A stretch of 54,116 nucleotides of DNA from Alphaproteobacteria bacterium (GTDB lineage: Bacteria; Pseudomonadota; Alphaproteobacteria; Rhizobiales; Hyphomicrobiaceae): positions 1 to 54,116 of the forward strand of contig JAGVSR010000132.1 in the NCBI GenBank assembly GCA_019137195.1, in the 5' to 3' direction. The notes below the pieces were generated by a model that saw nothing but the letters and a program-made list of their open reading frames with translations, was not told where the DNA came from and did no database searches. The position numbers and the translations under genes were made by a program. Positions 26,486 through 34,936 of this stretch are shown here, one piece after another. Each line of letters opens with the position of its first letter. Positions within the stretch are counted from its first letter, which is position 1.

Positions 26486-27906
26486 GCCTCTTCTCCCGCA
26501 TCGGCGCGGCCCTCGGGCTCGCGACAAAGTCGGCCGTGCCGGCGCCGGTGTCGGCTGCCTCCGTGCCGCCGTGGGTCGGGCTCATGATGGGCGCCGGCGA
26601 GCTCACCGCCGTCGAGGCCTGGCGGCTCTACAAGAACGTCGCGACGCTCGCCCGCGTCATCGACCTCATCGCCGACCAGGTGGCCCACCTGCCGCCGGTG
26701 ATCGAGATCAACGGCACGACGGTCGACGAGCACCCGCTGAAGCAGCTCCTCTGCCGGCCAGGCTTCAACCGCTCACGGCGCAAGCTCGTGAAAGAGGTCG
26801 TCGTCCAGATCATGACGGCGGGCTACTGCCCGCTGCACCTGATCGGCAGCCAGCGCGGGCTGCCGTTCGCGCTCGACGTCTTGAAGGCGGAGCACACCGT
26901 CTGGCAGCGCGACGTCGACGGCTGGCCGCGGCAGTTCCACGTCCAGGAGCCGACGCGCGGCATGACGTTTGTGCGCACGGACGGCGTCAACTTCCGCTAC
27001 GTCAACGGGCCGATGAGCGAGATGCTGCCGATCTACGACATGGCCGGCGACAACAAGGGCATCGGGCTGTCGCGGCTAAACGCGGTCAGGAACGACGTCG
27101 AGCTTCGCGCCCGCGCGGTCATCCACAACAAGAGCCTCATCGACAAGGGCGCGCGGATCTCTGGCATCCTGAACTTCAAGGACGCGCTGACCGACGACCA
27201 GATGGAGGCGGTGCAGAGTAACGTGCAGCGCGCGGTCGCCGGCAACGCCGGCTCGATCGCCATCACGTCCGGCGGGCAGAGCGAGTTCACGAACGTCGCC
27301 ATGACGCCGCGCGACATGGACTGGGGCACGCTGACGGGCCTCGTCGATGACGCGATTGCGGCGCGCTACAACTGCCCGGTGACGCTGTTCAACGTCAAGG
27401 CGCAGACCAACAACAACTACGAGACGGCGTGGCGGATGTTGTTCGACAACGCCGTGCTGCCGACGTTCAAGCTCGTGTACGAGGATCTCGCGCGCGTGTT
27501 CTCCGAGCGCCTCGGCCAGGAGGTCGAGATCGAGCCGGATCTTCTCTCAGTGCCGATCCTCGCCGAGCGCGCGATCGCCAATGCGATCAAGCTGCACGGC
27601 GCCGGGCTCGTGACGCGCGACGAGGCCAGGAACGACTTCGGCATGGAGCCGACGCTGAACGGCGACCTGTTCTACGTGCCAATGGGCATGGTGCCGGCGG
27701 GCGAGGACTACTTCACCGAGGTCGACAAGCGCCTCGGCCGCGGCGGCGGCGAGAGCGAGACAGAGACCGAGACCGAGGACGACACCGCGGGCGAGGAGCC
27801 CGCGCAGGAGGACGACGCCGACGAGCCTCCGCCCGCCAAGAAGCCGGCCGCCCCGCCGCCGGCGAAGAAGTCCGCGAGGAGCGAGCGCGTCCGGCGCTTG
27901 AATTGA
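26482..27906 (+). CDS. portal protein, HK97 type
   Basis: 474 aa. Forms the dodecameric ring at one head vertex through which DNA is packaged. Family blocks: LYKNVATLARVIDLIADQVA, DEHPLKQLLCRPGFNRSRRK, DVDGWPRQFHVQEPTRGMTF, and LSRLNAVRNDVELRARAVIH. The start is a TTG at 26482 with CGGGAG nine bases before it; the GTG at 26473 directly abuts that site, so it is rejected. Acidic and proline-rich C terminus. Confidence 0.92.
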   Translation: MSLFSRIGAALGLATKSAVPAPVSAASVPPWVGLMMGAGELTAVEAWRLYKNVATLARVIDLIADQVAHLPPVIEINGTTVDEHPLKQLLCRPGFNRSRRKLVKEVVVQIMTAGYCPLHLIGSQRGLPFALDVLKAEHTVWQRDVDGWPRQFHVQEPTRGMTFVRTDGVNFRYVNGPMSEMLPIYDMAGDNKGIGLSRLNAVRNDVELRARAVIHNKSLIDKGARISGILNFKDALTDDQMEAVQSNVQRAVAGNAGSIAITSGGQSEFTNVAMTPRDMDWGTLTGLVDDAIAARYNCPVTLFNVKAQTNNNYETAWRMLFDNAVLPTFKLVYEDLARVFSERLGQEVEIEPDLLSVPILAERAIANAIKLHGAGLVTRDEARNDFGMEPTLNGDLFYVPMGMVPAGEDYFTEVDKRLGRGGGESETETETEDDTAGEEPAQEDDADEPPPAKKPAAPPPAKKSARSERVRRLN

Positions 27907-27907
27907 A

Positions 27908-29368
27908 TTGGGTAGGCTGGCCCGGGCGGACGCGCGTTCCGGCCGGCTCCCGGAACGGGAGTCGGAACGCGCCAGGCTAGAAGCGAAGCTGGCGCTCGAG
28001 GCCGAGCTGGCGCCGAAGCTCGCGCGCATCATGCGAGCCTACGGGCGCGCGGCGCGGGCGGCGAAGGGACAGTTTCAGCCGTTCGTGAGGATCGGCTGGG
28101 TCGACCTCGTTCACCGTGCGCTGACACGGCACTACGGCCGCACGGTGCAGGCCTTCCGCGGGCTCGCGGTGACGGCGCGTCCAGACCTCGCCGCGGTCGC
28201 TGTCAACGGCGACCAGGCCACAGCCCTGGACCAGCTCGCCCGCGACCAGGCCGAGCGGATCCTGGCCGGTGTCGATCGCGACCTTCTCCGCGAGCGCCTG
28301 GCGCTGCGCGTGCCAACGGTGGAACCGGTTCGCACGGGCGACGCCCTCGCGCCGCGGTGGCTCAAGGGCGGCCCGCCGCTCGCTTTCGAGGCAAAGGCCG
28401 GGAAGCCGAAGTACAGCGTGTCGATGCAAGGCCGCGGCGGCGACCGCACGGACAGCCGCGCGGCGGCGATTGCCAACGTCAACACCCAGACCGTTGCCGA
28501 GGACACGCGTTGGCGTGTCGTCGACAGCGACAAGGGCTCGGGCGTCGTGACGAAGACGTGGACCTCGCTGCTCGACGGGCGCGAGCGCCCCGCTCACCAC
28601 GAGGCGCACGGGCAGAAGGTCGGCGTCTCGGACACCTTCACGGTGATGGGCGAGGCGCTGCGATTCCCGGGTGACACTTCGCGCGGCGCCTCGCTCGCCA
28701 ACGTCATCAACTGCCGGTGCTCGGCGGCCTACCGCATGGAGAGGCCGGACGGCACGTCGGACCCGATCGCGGAGACCGTCTCGGTGCCGGCGAAGCGCCA
28801 GCGCCGCGAAGGCGACCGGCCGGGTGTGACGCGCCCGGCGACGCCGACGACCGCGGTCACGCTCAACGGCCGCACGCGGGCCACTGTGGCGCTTGCCGAC
28901 GGCCGGCTCGCCAACCTCGTGCAGGAAGCCGACAAGCTCCTCGTCCGCGTCGACCGGCAAACGGTGGCGCGGGCGACGATCGTGCGCCGCGGCGCGGGCG
29001 AGCTCTCGCTCGACGGGCTCACCGTCGACGACCGCCACGCCGAGCGCGGCATCGCCACGCTGCTCGCCAACTCGGCCGAGCGTCTCGCCGCCCGCGAAGG
29101 CCGGCGCCTCGTGCCGCCGAAGCTGATGGCCGACGACGTGTTCGCGTTCTGGCAGCGCCGCGCGCCGGCGCTGGTTGCCAACGACGTGCGCAGCGCGCGC
29201 GACGCCATCGCCAAGTGGGCGCGGGCTGAGCACGGCGCGGCGGCGCGTCTCAAGTTCTCCGCGGACGGCGAAACCGTTCGCGTGCTGCTCGCTGGGGACC
29301 GGCAGCTCGTTCTCACCCGCGCCGATCTCGAGGCGCTCGGGCTCTGGAAGCCGCCGCCTAACCCCTGA
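27908..29368 (+). CDS. MuF-like minor head protein fused to GNAT-like domain
   Basis: About 486 aa; start unsure (TTG at 27908, no ribosome site). PE1 copy P encodes residues 9-22. Residues 40-260 are a Mu F-type head protein, with the late block TWTSLLDGRERPAHHEAHGQ and CRCSAAY. MuF proteins enter the head and may be ejected. Residues 310-430 look like a GNAT acyltransferase: LSLDGLTVDDRHAERGIATL, then a helix, then DDVFAFWQRRAP, where R-G-I-A is the acetyl-CoA loop. A C-terminal effector fused to MuF would fit known MuF polymorphic toxins. Confidence 0.75.
   Translation: MGRLARADARSGRLPERESERARLEAKLALEAELAPKLARIMRAYGRAARAAKGQFQPFVRIGWVDLVHRALTRHYGRTVQAFRGLAVTARPDLAAVAVNGDQATALDQLARDQAERILAGVDRDLLRERLALRVPTVEPVRTGDALAPRWLKGGPPLAFEAKAGKPKYSVSMQGRGGDRTDSRAAAIANVNTQTVAEDTRWRVVDSDKGSGVVTKTWTSLLDGRERPAHHEAHGQKVGVSDTFTVMGEALRFPGDTSRGASLANVINCRCSAAYRMERPDGTSDPIAETVSVPAKRQRREGDRPGVTRPATPTTAVTLNGRTRATVALADGRLANLVQEADKLLVRVDRQTVARATIVRRGAGELSLDGLTVDDRHAERGIATLLANSAERLAAREGRRLVPPKLMADDVFAFWQRRAPALVANDVRSARDAIAKWARAEHGAAARLKFSADGETVRVLLAGDRQLVLTRADLEALGLWKPPPNP
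27932..27981 (-). repeat. PE1 palindromic element, copy P (in frame, reversed)
   Basis: Arms GCGCGTTCCG (27932-27941) and CGGAACGCGC (27963-27972), inner CTCCCG/CGGGAG, trailing CAGGCTAGAAGCGAAG. Encodes SGRLPERESERA near the MuF protein's N terminus. Confidence 0.92.
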
Positions 29369-29379
29369 AAGAGGGTCCA

Positions 29380-30057
29380 ATGGACAAAGGATTTCTGGTC
29401 GACCTCGAGGACAAGGCCCTCGAGGAGAACGCCGACGCGTGGACGCTGACCGGCTACGCCTCCGTGTTCGGCAACACCGACCTCGGCGACGACATCGTCG
29501 TCAAGGGCGCCTTTGCCGAGAGCCTCAAGACGCGCACGCCCCTCCTCCTCTTCAACCACAAGATGGAGGACGCGCCGATCGGCACCGTCGTCGACGCGAA
29601 GGAGGACAGCCGCGGGCTGTGGTTCAAGGCCGAGTTGCCGAAGGACGACGAGTTCGTGCGCGGTCGCATCGCGCCCCAGATCAAGCGCCGCGGCTTGAAG
29701 GGCGTCTCGATCGGCTTCAAGGCCAAGGAGGTCGAGCGGAAAGGTGGCGTGCGGCTGATCAAGAAGGCCGCGCTGTTCGAGATCTCGATCGTCAACGTGC
29801 CGATGAACCCGCTGGCCGCGGTCGACGGCTTCAAATCGAATTCGCCTCTCGGCCTCAAGGCCTGGGACGCGCTCTCCACACGTGACCGGGAAGGTCACCT
29901 AAAGTCGCTCGGGCTCTCGAACGAGCTCGCCAGGCGACTGATCGCTGCCGACCGCGAAGGCCGGGGCGCGAAGGGGCTGCGGGACGCAGCCGATGGGCGT
30001 GAAGCGCCCGCCTACGGAAGCATCCTCAACTCATTCGCCGACAGGCTGAAAGGCTGA
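29380..30057 (+). CDS. prohead protease, HK97 type (U35)
   Basis: 225 aa. Serine protease that trims the capsid during head maturation. Catalytic His60 in LLLFNHKMEDAPIG and Ser110 in GLKGVSIGFKAKEV fit the family. The start (FLVDLEDKALEENADAWTLT, GYASVFGNTDLGDDIVVKGA) is typical, as is the P-M-N-P segment VPMNPLAAVDGF. ATG at 29380. The C-terminal 60 residues are a helical tail seen in many homologues. The substrate is the capsid protein next door. Confidence 0.94.
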   Translation: MDKGFLVDLEDKALEENADAWTLTGYASVFGNTDLGDDIVVKGAFAESLKTRTPLLLFNHKMEDAPIGTVVDAKEDSRGLWFKAELPKDDEFVRGRIAPQIKRRGLKGVSIGFKAKEVERKGGVRLIKKAALFEISIVNVPMNPLAAVDGFKSNSPLGLKAWDALSTRDREGHLKSLGLSNELARRLIAADREGRGAKGLRDAADGREAPAYGSILNSFADRLKG

Positions 30058-30062
30058 CGACA

Positions 30063-31352
30063 ATGGCCAAGATGGAATTCAAGGACTACCGCGACGACGA
30101 TGACGACGACAACCGCCGCCCCGTCAAGCCGGAGGACCTGAAGAAGCTCGAGCGCGCGTCGAAGGACGCGATGACCGCCCTCAAGGAGGCGCTCGAGAGC
30201 AAGAACGAGGCGACGGCGAAGAACGTCGAGAAGTTCCTCGCCGACGTCGAGGAGAAGAACGCCAAGTTCGCCCGCGAGACCGCGGAGTGGAACAAGAAGC
30301 AGGAGGAGCTCGCCGACGCGCAGAAGAAGCGCATCGACGACCTCGAGCTGCACCTCGCCACCAAGGGCGGCGGCGGCGGCTCGGACGCGGCCGAGGAGCA
30401 GAAACGCAAGAACTTCCTCCTGTTCGCCGCCAACGGCGCCGGCGCCGAGGGCCTCGACCTCAAGATGCTGCGCAACCCGTACGGTCTCGACACCAAGACC
30501 ATGCGCACCGACAGCGACACGGCCGGCGGCTATCTCGTTCCGCCCGTGATGGAGCAGGGCATCCGCAAAGCCATCGTCGAGAACTCGCCGGTGCGTCCGT
30601 TCGCCCGCGTGCGCGCGCTGCCCGGCAAGTCGGTCGAGGTTCGCCGCCGTCTCGCCGGCCACGGCCGCGCGCTCTACCAGGGCGAGCTCCGCACGGCCGC
30701 GGTTGCGCAGTCGAAGTACGGCATGGAGCGCGTCACGACCTACCGCCAGACGGAGACGGTCGAGATCTCGCGCGACCTCGTGATCATGTCGCCGTACAAC
30801 GTCGAGGCTGAGATCTACGGCGACGCCATGGAGGCCTTCGGACTCGGCGAGAGCTACAACTTCCTGTTCGGCACCGGCGACGCCTCTCCCAAGGGCATCA
30901 TGGTGTCGAGCAAGGTGGCGCTCTACGTGACCGCCGGCGTCGGTGCTATCACGCCCGCCGACCTCTCCGAGTGCGCGTCGAAGCTGAAGCGCGGCCAGAA
31001 GCCGTGGTGGTTCTTCAACCGCCGCACGCTCGCCAAGCTGCAGCAGATGGTCGACAGTCAGGGCCGTCCGCTGTGGCAGATGCCTGGCGGCGACCAGCCG
31101 GCGACGATCTACGGCTTCCCGTACTCGTCCGACTGGATCGACCTCGACAACGCCCAGTCGGGCTCGAACAGCTACCCGATCGTGTTCGGCGACATGCTGC
31201 GCGGCTACGAGGTCTTCGACACGACCGGCACGGAGATGATCCGTGACGACGTCACGAAGGCCGGCGAGGGCATCATCCGCTACACGTGGAACCGCTGGAA
31301 CACCGGCGACTGCCTGACCGACGACTCGCTGATCAAGCTCAAGATCCAGTAG
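30063..31352 (+). CDS. major capsid protein, HK97 fold
   Basis: 429 aa, making the icosahedral head. Residues 20-105 are a charged coiled coil (KKLERASKDAMTALKEALES, NKKQEELADAQKKRIDDLEL), the delta/scaffold region cut off by the protease. The shell domain has TMRTDSDTAGGYLVPPVMEQ, then the E-loop and P-domain segments. The C-terminal block GDMLRGYEVFDTTGTEMIRD is typical. An ATG at 30063. A hairpin (31384-31409) follows the gene. Confidence 0.95.
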   Translation: MAKMEFKDYRDDDDDDNRRPVKPEDLKKLERASKDAMTALKEALESKNEATAKNVEKFLADVEEKNAKFARETAEWNKKQEELADAQKKRIDDLELHLATKGGGGGSDAAEEQKRKNFLLFAANGAGAEGLDLKMLRNPYGLDTKTMRTDSDTAGGYLVPPVMEQGIRKAIVENSPVRPFARVRALPGKSVEVRRRLAGHGRALYQGELRTAAVAQSKYGMERVTTYRQTETVEISRDLVIMSPYNVEAEIYGDAMEAFGLGESYNFLFGTGDASPKGIMVSSKVALYVTAGVGAITPADLSECASKLKRGQKPWWFFNRRTLAKLQQMVDSQGRPLWQMPGGDQPATIYGFPYSSDWIDLDNAQSGSNSYPIVFGDMLRGYEVFDTTGTEMIRDDVTKAGEGIIRYTWNRWNTGDCLTDDSLIKLKIQ

Positions 31353-31383
31353 CGGCGTCGCGCCCGGCGCGATCCTGACGTGA

Positions 31384-31409
31384 CCCGGCGGGCGAGAGCG
31401 CTCGCCGGG
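31384..31409 (+). terminator. hairpin after the capsid gene
   Basis: GGCGAG/CTCGCC stem with an AGCG loop, extended by CCC/GGG past a bulge. No T-run follows, so it is more likely an RNA stabiliser or weak stop. Confidence 0.4.
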
Positions 31410-31444
31410 CTCCCAACCAGCACCCCATTCGAGGACTTCACCAA

Positions 31445-31867
31445 ATGTCAGATTTCGACCAGGCATCCAACGTGCTGCCGAAGCTCGGCACGGCCGCCGG
31501 CGCGGCCATCGACGGCACGGCCTTCACTCCTGCCATCGACACCAGCAACTTCGGCTCATGCACCTTCATCGGCAACGTCGCCAACGCCATCGCCTACAGC
31601 GCTGTGTCGTGGGCCATGACCGAGTGCGACACCTCGGGCGGCGTCTTCACCGCCGTCGCGGCGAGCGACATTGTCGTCCCGCTTCCGAAGGTGCTGACGG
31701 ACACCTCGAAGGTGTTCCACGCCGGCTACATCGGCAAGAAGAAGTTCGTGAAGGCCGCCATCACGGCGACCGGCGGCGGCACCGGTCAGGTGACGGCGCT
31801 GCTCGGCACGCCGAACAGCGGCCCGGTCTTCCAGTCGGCGCAGTTCGACCAGTGGAACGGACCCTGA
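31445..31867 (+). CDS. probable head decoration protein, 140 aa
   Basis: ATG at 31445. Beta-rich, small, with Gly/Ala/Thr-rich strands (LPKLGTAAGAAIDGTAFTPA, FIGNVANAIAYSAVSWAMTE, KKKFVKAAITATGGGTGQVT). Placement right after the major capsid gene and its composition suggest a decoration or minor head protein. I recognise no family. Flanked on both sides by transcript hairpins. Confidence 0.6.
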   Translation: MSDFDQASNVLPKLGTAAGAAIDGTAFTPAIDTSNFGSCTFIGNVANAIAYSAVSWAMTECDTSGGVFTAVAASDIVVPLPKVLTDTSKVFHAGYIGKKKFVKAAITATGGGTGQVTALLGTPNSGPVFQSAQFDQWNGP

Positions 31868-31890
31868 CCTGAGGTCGTAGCAGACCACGA

Positions 31891-31918
31891 CAGCGGCGGC
31901 GTCTCACCGGCGCCGCTG
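31891..31918 (+). terminator. hairpin after the decoration-like gene
   Basis: 8-bp stem CAGCGGCG/CGCCGCTG with a 12-base loop. It lacks a T-run. Similar placement to the hairpins after the capsid and sheath genes. Confidence 0.4.
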
Positions 31919-31950
31919 CTCAGATCCTGAGACATCAACGGGAGCCACCA

Positions 31951-32304
31951 ATGGCAAAGACCATCATCGCGCTCGAGAACAACACGTGGCGCGTCGGCAA
32001 GATGGGGCCGGACCGCGACGGCGTGAAGGTGCGTCCGGGACAGCCCGTCTGCTTCGACGACGACGCCGAGGCCGACTACTTCGTGCAGGCGGTCGACGCC
32101 GAGGGCCAGCGGCGCGCCGTGACCGAGGAGGAGTGGGCGCAGCTCGTGGCCGAGCACAACGCGGCCAACGGCGGCGCTCCCGAAGGCGGCGCCGGCAACG
32201 ACACTTCGGCCGGTGGCGACGACACCGCAGCCGGTGGCTCCGGTGACGACACGGGCGAGCCGCCCGTGACGACTGCCAAGCCGAAGGGCAAGGCGAAGAA
32301 GTAA
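31951..32304 (+). CDS. unknown head-region protein, 117 aa
   Basis: ATG at 31951 with GGGAGCC upstream. The N-terminal 65 residues are compact (KTIIALENNTWRVGKMGPDR, RPGQPVCFDDDAEADYFVQA) and resemble small head-tail joining proteins with a beta-strand core. The C terminus is a glycine/aspartate-rich, disordered tail (GNDTSAGGDDTAAGGSGDD) ending in Lys. It sits in the connector cluster. Confidence 0.55.
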   Translation: MAKTIIALENNTWRVGKMGPDRDGVKVRPGQPVCFDDDAEADYFVQAVDAEGQRRAVTEEEWAQLVAEHNAANGGAPEGGAGNDTSAGGDDTAAGGSGDDTGEPPVTTAKPKGKAKK

Positions 32305-32344
32305 GCCGCTTCCCGACGCAACCGCGAGCCGCGAGGGCTGATCG

Positions 32345-33385
32345 ATGGCCGACAACCTGCCCATGCCCGGCGGAACGCGGCTCAAGGCGCACAAGCTGCC
32401 GCCGCCGGCGCCGAAGGCCGCGGTGCCTGCGGCTTCGCGTCCCAAGCGCAGCGAGAAGCGAGAGGCAAGCCGCATGAGCAGCAAGCCAGAGAGCCGCAGC
32501 GGTTCCAGCGTGCGCGTCGCGCCCGCCGCGGCACCCGTTTCGGCACCCGTCGTCGCACCGGTCACGGTCTCGCCGATCGTGTCGAGCGGCGACCCCGCGC
32601 GCGACGCGATCCTCGAGCAGATCCGCACGGCGACGACGAGCCTCGCCAACGAGCAGCGCAGTGGCTTCGGCCAGAAGTCGAAGGACGCCGCGGATTACCT
32701 CGACACGCTGAACAAGCAGCTCGCCGAGCACGACAAGGGCGTGGCGGCGGCGAATGAGGCAGCCTATGCGCGCGACCGCGAGCGGGCCGCATCGGAAAGC
32801 GTCAAGCTTGTCGGCGAGGTCGCGGTCGGGACCACGGCCGGCGTGATGATCGCGCGCTCGGTCGGCAAGGGCGAGCTCGCCAGGGCGACCGCCAAGGCCG
32901 GCGAGATCAAGACGCTGGCGAGCCAGGCCAAGGCGGCGATGGCGGCCGTCACCGTGGCCAAGTCGACCGTGGGCGCGATCGACATGGTCGCCATGGGCAC
33001 CATCTCGCTCGCCGATCAGCGCCTTAAGGACACCGGACATAACGGCCTCGCCGGGTCTCTCAGCGACATGTACCACGCCGGGCTGCAGAAGCTCGGGCTC
33101 GAGACGGCTGTGGCCACTCCCTCGCCCGACGTGCTGGCCGCCGCCAAGGCCACGCCGCCGCCAGCGATCGTGGCAAAGGCGTCGATCCCCGGGCCGGGCG
33201 GCATGGACTACGCCGGGTTCGACAAGGCCAACAAGGCCTACAAGGCGTCTCACGCCTCGGCGCCGCGTGACCCGGCGGCGGCGCCCGAAAGTGACGGCAT
33301 GACTGATCCCTACGTGAGACTCGACCCGCGCACCGGCCAGATGGTGCAGGTAGGTGGTTTCCAGACGCCGACGCGGAGCCGCTGA
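32345..33385 (+). CDS. unknown 346-aa Ala/Lys-rich protein in head region
   Basis: ATG at 32345. A long, Pro/Ala/Ser-rich N terminus (about 1-85, KAAVPAASRPKRSEKREASR), then a helical region (SGDPARDAILEQIRTATTSL, KDAADYLDTLNKQLAEHDKG), a hydrophobic stretch (SVKLVGEVAVGTTAGVMIAR), and a disordered C terminus. Such proteins between capsid and connector are rare. It could be an internal head protein ejected with DNA, but I see no family signature. The stop overlaps the next start. Confidence 0.55.
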   Translation: MADNLPMPGGTRLKAHKLPPPAPKAAVPAASRPKRSEKREASRMSSKPESRSGSSVRVAPAAAPVSAPVVAPVTVSPIVSSGDPARDAILEQIRTATTSLANEQRSGFGQKSKDAADYLDTLNKQLAEHDKGVAAANEAAYARDRERAASESVKLVGEVAVGTTAGVMIARSVGKGELARATAKAGEIKTLASQAKAAMAAVTVAKSTVGAIDMVAMGTISLADQRLKDTGHNGLAGSLSDMYHAGLQKLGLETAVATPSPDVLAAAKATPPPAIVAKASIPGPGGMDYAGFDKANKAYKASHASAPRDPAAAPESDGMTDPYVRLDPRTGQMVQVGGFQTPTRSR

Positions 33386-34071
33386 TGCTGTCGTTTGGAA
33401 GCTCCGTCACGCCGCGGCCCGCCGCCCCTGTGTGGACGGTCAAGACGCCGCCGACGGAAACGCCAGATGTTTGGGTGGCCAGCGCGCGCGCCTTCATCGG
33501 GCTCGCGCCTGAGGATACGACGCGCGACCCCGAGCTGACTGCGTTCCTCTTTGCCGCTGCGGCAGAGATCGAGCGCTACTGCTCGCTGACGCTGTTCGAG
33601 ACGACGTTCACAGGTACGCTGATGGCGTTTGCCGACGAGATCCAGGTTGCCAAGCGGCCGTTCAAGACGGTCGACGCGGTCGAGTACGCGGCCTATGGCA
33701 CGGGCGAGATCCTGTCGCCGGCGGCTGGCACCTATCACGTGTTGAAAAGCCTGCAGGACACTGGCGTCATCTACCGCGGCGACGGCGTCGAGTGGCCCGC
33801 GACCGCGCGTCGGATGGATGCCGTCAGGATCGACGTCACGGCCGGTTTCACGGTTGCCACCATGCCGCCCGAGATCGTGCACGCGCTGCTCATGACTGTC
33901 GCGGCACTCGACGGTAACCGCGGCGACTGCGGCTGTGGCGGCGGTGGCGGCGGCTACGCCTCCGGCTCCGTGTTCGCGGCCAAGTCGGGCGGCGTCTCGT
34001 CTGAGATCATCCCGGCTGGTGCGCGGGCGATGCTCTCGCGCTGGCGCTACGTCCGCGTCGGCGCGGTTTGA
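33385..34071 (+). CDS. head-tail connector protein (gp6-like)
   Basis: 228 aa, ATG at 33385 overlapping the previous stop. Adaptor under the portal in HK97-like phages. Typical parts: AFIGLAPEDTTRDPELTAFL, FAAAAEIERYCSLTLFETTF, PFKTVDAVEYAAYGTGEIL and RIDVTAGFTVATMPPEIVHA. A glycine/cysteine patch (GDCGCGGGGGGY) near the C terminus is odd. The downstream adaptor gene starts ten bases on. Confidence 0.8.
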   Translation: MLSFGSSVTPRPAAPVWTVKTPPTETPDVWVASARAFIGLAPEDTTRDPELTAFLFAAAAEIERYCSLTLFETTFTGTLMAFADEIQVAKRPFKTVDAVEYAAYGTGEILSPAAGTYHVLKSLQDTGVIYRGDGVEWPATARRMDAVRIDVTAGFTVATMPPEIVHALLMTVAALDGNRGDCGCGGGGGGYASGSVFAAKSGGVSSEIIPAGARAMLSRWRYVRVGAV

Positions 34072-34081
34072 GGAGCGGGCG

Positions 34082-34447
34082 ATGGCAGGCATCTGCGCCG
34101 GCAGTCTCAACTCGCCGATTTCGATCGTGCGCCCGCGGCTCGTGTCGGCAGCGCCAGGAAGTGCCGACCCGGTTCGCGAGTACACGACGGTGTTGTCGCC
34201 ACGCGCCCAGGTCAAGACCAAGGGCGGCTCGTCCGAGTGGTCGAGGGTCGAGATCAACGGGCGGCGCGTGACGCACGTGTTCACGATCCGCTTCACCCGC
34301 GTACCGTTCGACGTCCGCGACATGCTGCAAGACCCGGAGGGCAACTTGTTCGCCATCCTGCAGATCGAGGATGTGGACGAGCAGCACCGCTGGTTCCGCG
34401 TTTACGCCGCCAAGCTCGGCGACGCGACAGCCCCCGCGGTGCAGTAG
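34082..34447 (+). CDS. head-tail adaptor (joining) protein
   Basis: 121 aa, ATG at 34082. Small beta-barrel head completion protein of the SPP1 gp16/HK97 joining group: LNSPISIVRPRLVSAAPGSA, DPVREYTTVLSPRAQVKTKG, VTHVFTIRFTRVPFDVRDML and FAILQIEDVDEQHRWFRVY. The family seals the head after packaging. PE1 copy Q follows immediately. Confidence 0.85.
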   Translation: MAGICAGSLNSPISIVRPRLVSAAPGSADPVREYTTVLSPRAQVKTKGGSSEWSRVEINGRRVTHVFTIRFTRVPFDVRDMLQDPEGNLFAILQIEDVDEQHRWFRVYAAKLGDATAPAVQ

Positions 34448-34452
34448 CCATC

Positions 34453-34510
34453 GCGCGTTTCGGCCGGCTCCCGGAACGGGAGTCGGAACGCGCCAAGGAA
34501 AGAGCGAAGC
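34453..34510 (-). repeat. PE1 palindromic element, copy Q
   Basis: Reverse. Arms GCGCGTTTCG (34453-34462) and CGGAACGCGC (34484-34493, one wobble), inner CTCCCG/CGGGAG. The trailing AAGGAAAGAG supplies the ribosome site for the gene at 34512. Confidence 0.9.
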
Positions 34511-34511
34511 A

Positions 34512-34934
34512 ATGAGCGGCGCCTTTGAGGCGCGCGGCGAGGGCCGCGTGCTCTCCCAGCTCGAGGGCCTGGACGACCGCTTCAAGATCGGGTTGCGTGC
34601 GGCCTCGGAAATGGCGGTCCAGGTGCTCGTGCGCCAGACACAGGCGGGCATGCAAGGCGCCGGCGGCGGGCGTGTCTACGGCGGCCACCAGGCGTCAGCG
34701 CCGGGCGGTTACTCGGCCGTCGAGTCGGGCGCGATGATTGGCAGCGTCGACGGCGAGGTCGACGGGGCCGAGCAGTTCCGCTTTGGCATCGGCGTGTTCT
34801 ATGGCGTCTACCACGAGCTTGGTACCTCAAAGATGGAGCCGCGGCCGAACCTCACGCTGGCGGTCAATGCCACGTCCGGCACGATCCAGAACCTGCTCGG
34901 GCAAATCACGTTCAACATGATCGTCGGGGGCTGA
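34512..34934 (+). CDS. HK97 gp10-like tail-joining protein
   Basis: 140 aa, ATG at 34512. Family pattern: LSQLEGLDDRFKIGLRAASE, GGYSAVESGAMIGSVDGEV, then FYGVYHELGTSKMEPRPNLT, where the YHELGT and M-x-P-R-P motif is the signature. It acts at the head-tail junction or tail completion stage. Its ribosome site comes from the PE1 copy Q trailing sequence. Confidence 0.85.
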   Translation: MSGAFEARGEGRVLSQLEGLDDRFKIGLRAASEMAVQVLVRQTQAGMQGAGGGRVYGGHQASAPGGYSAVESGAMIGSVDGEVDGAEQFRFGIGVFYGVYHELGTSKMEPRPNLTLAVNATSGTIQNLLGQITFNMIVGG

Positions 34935-34936
34935 CG

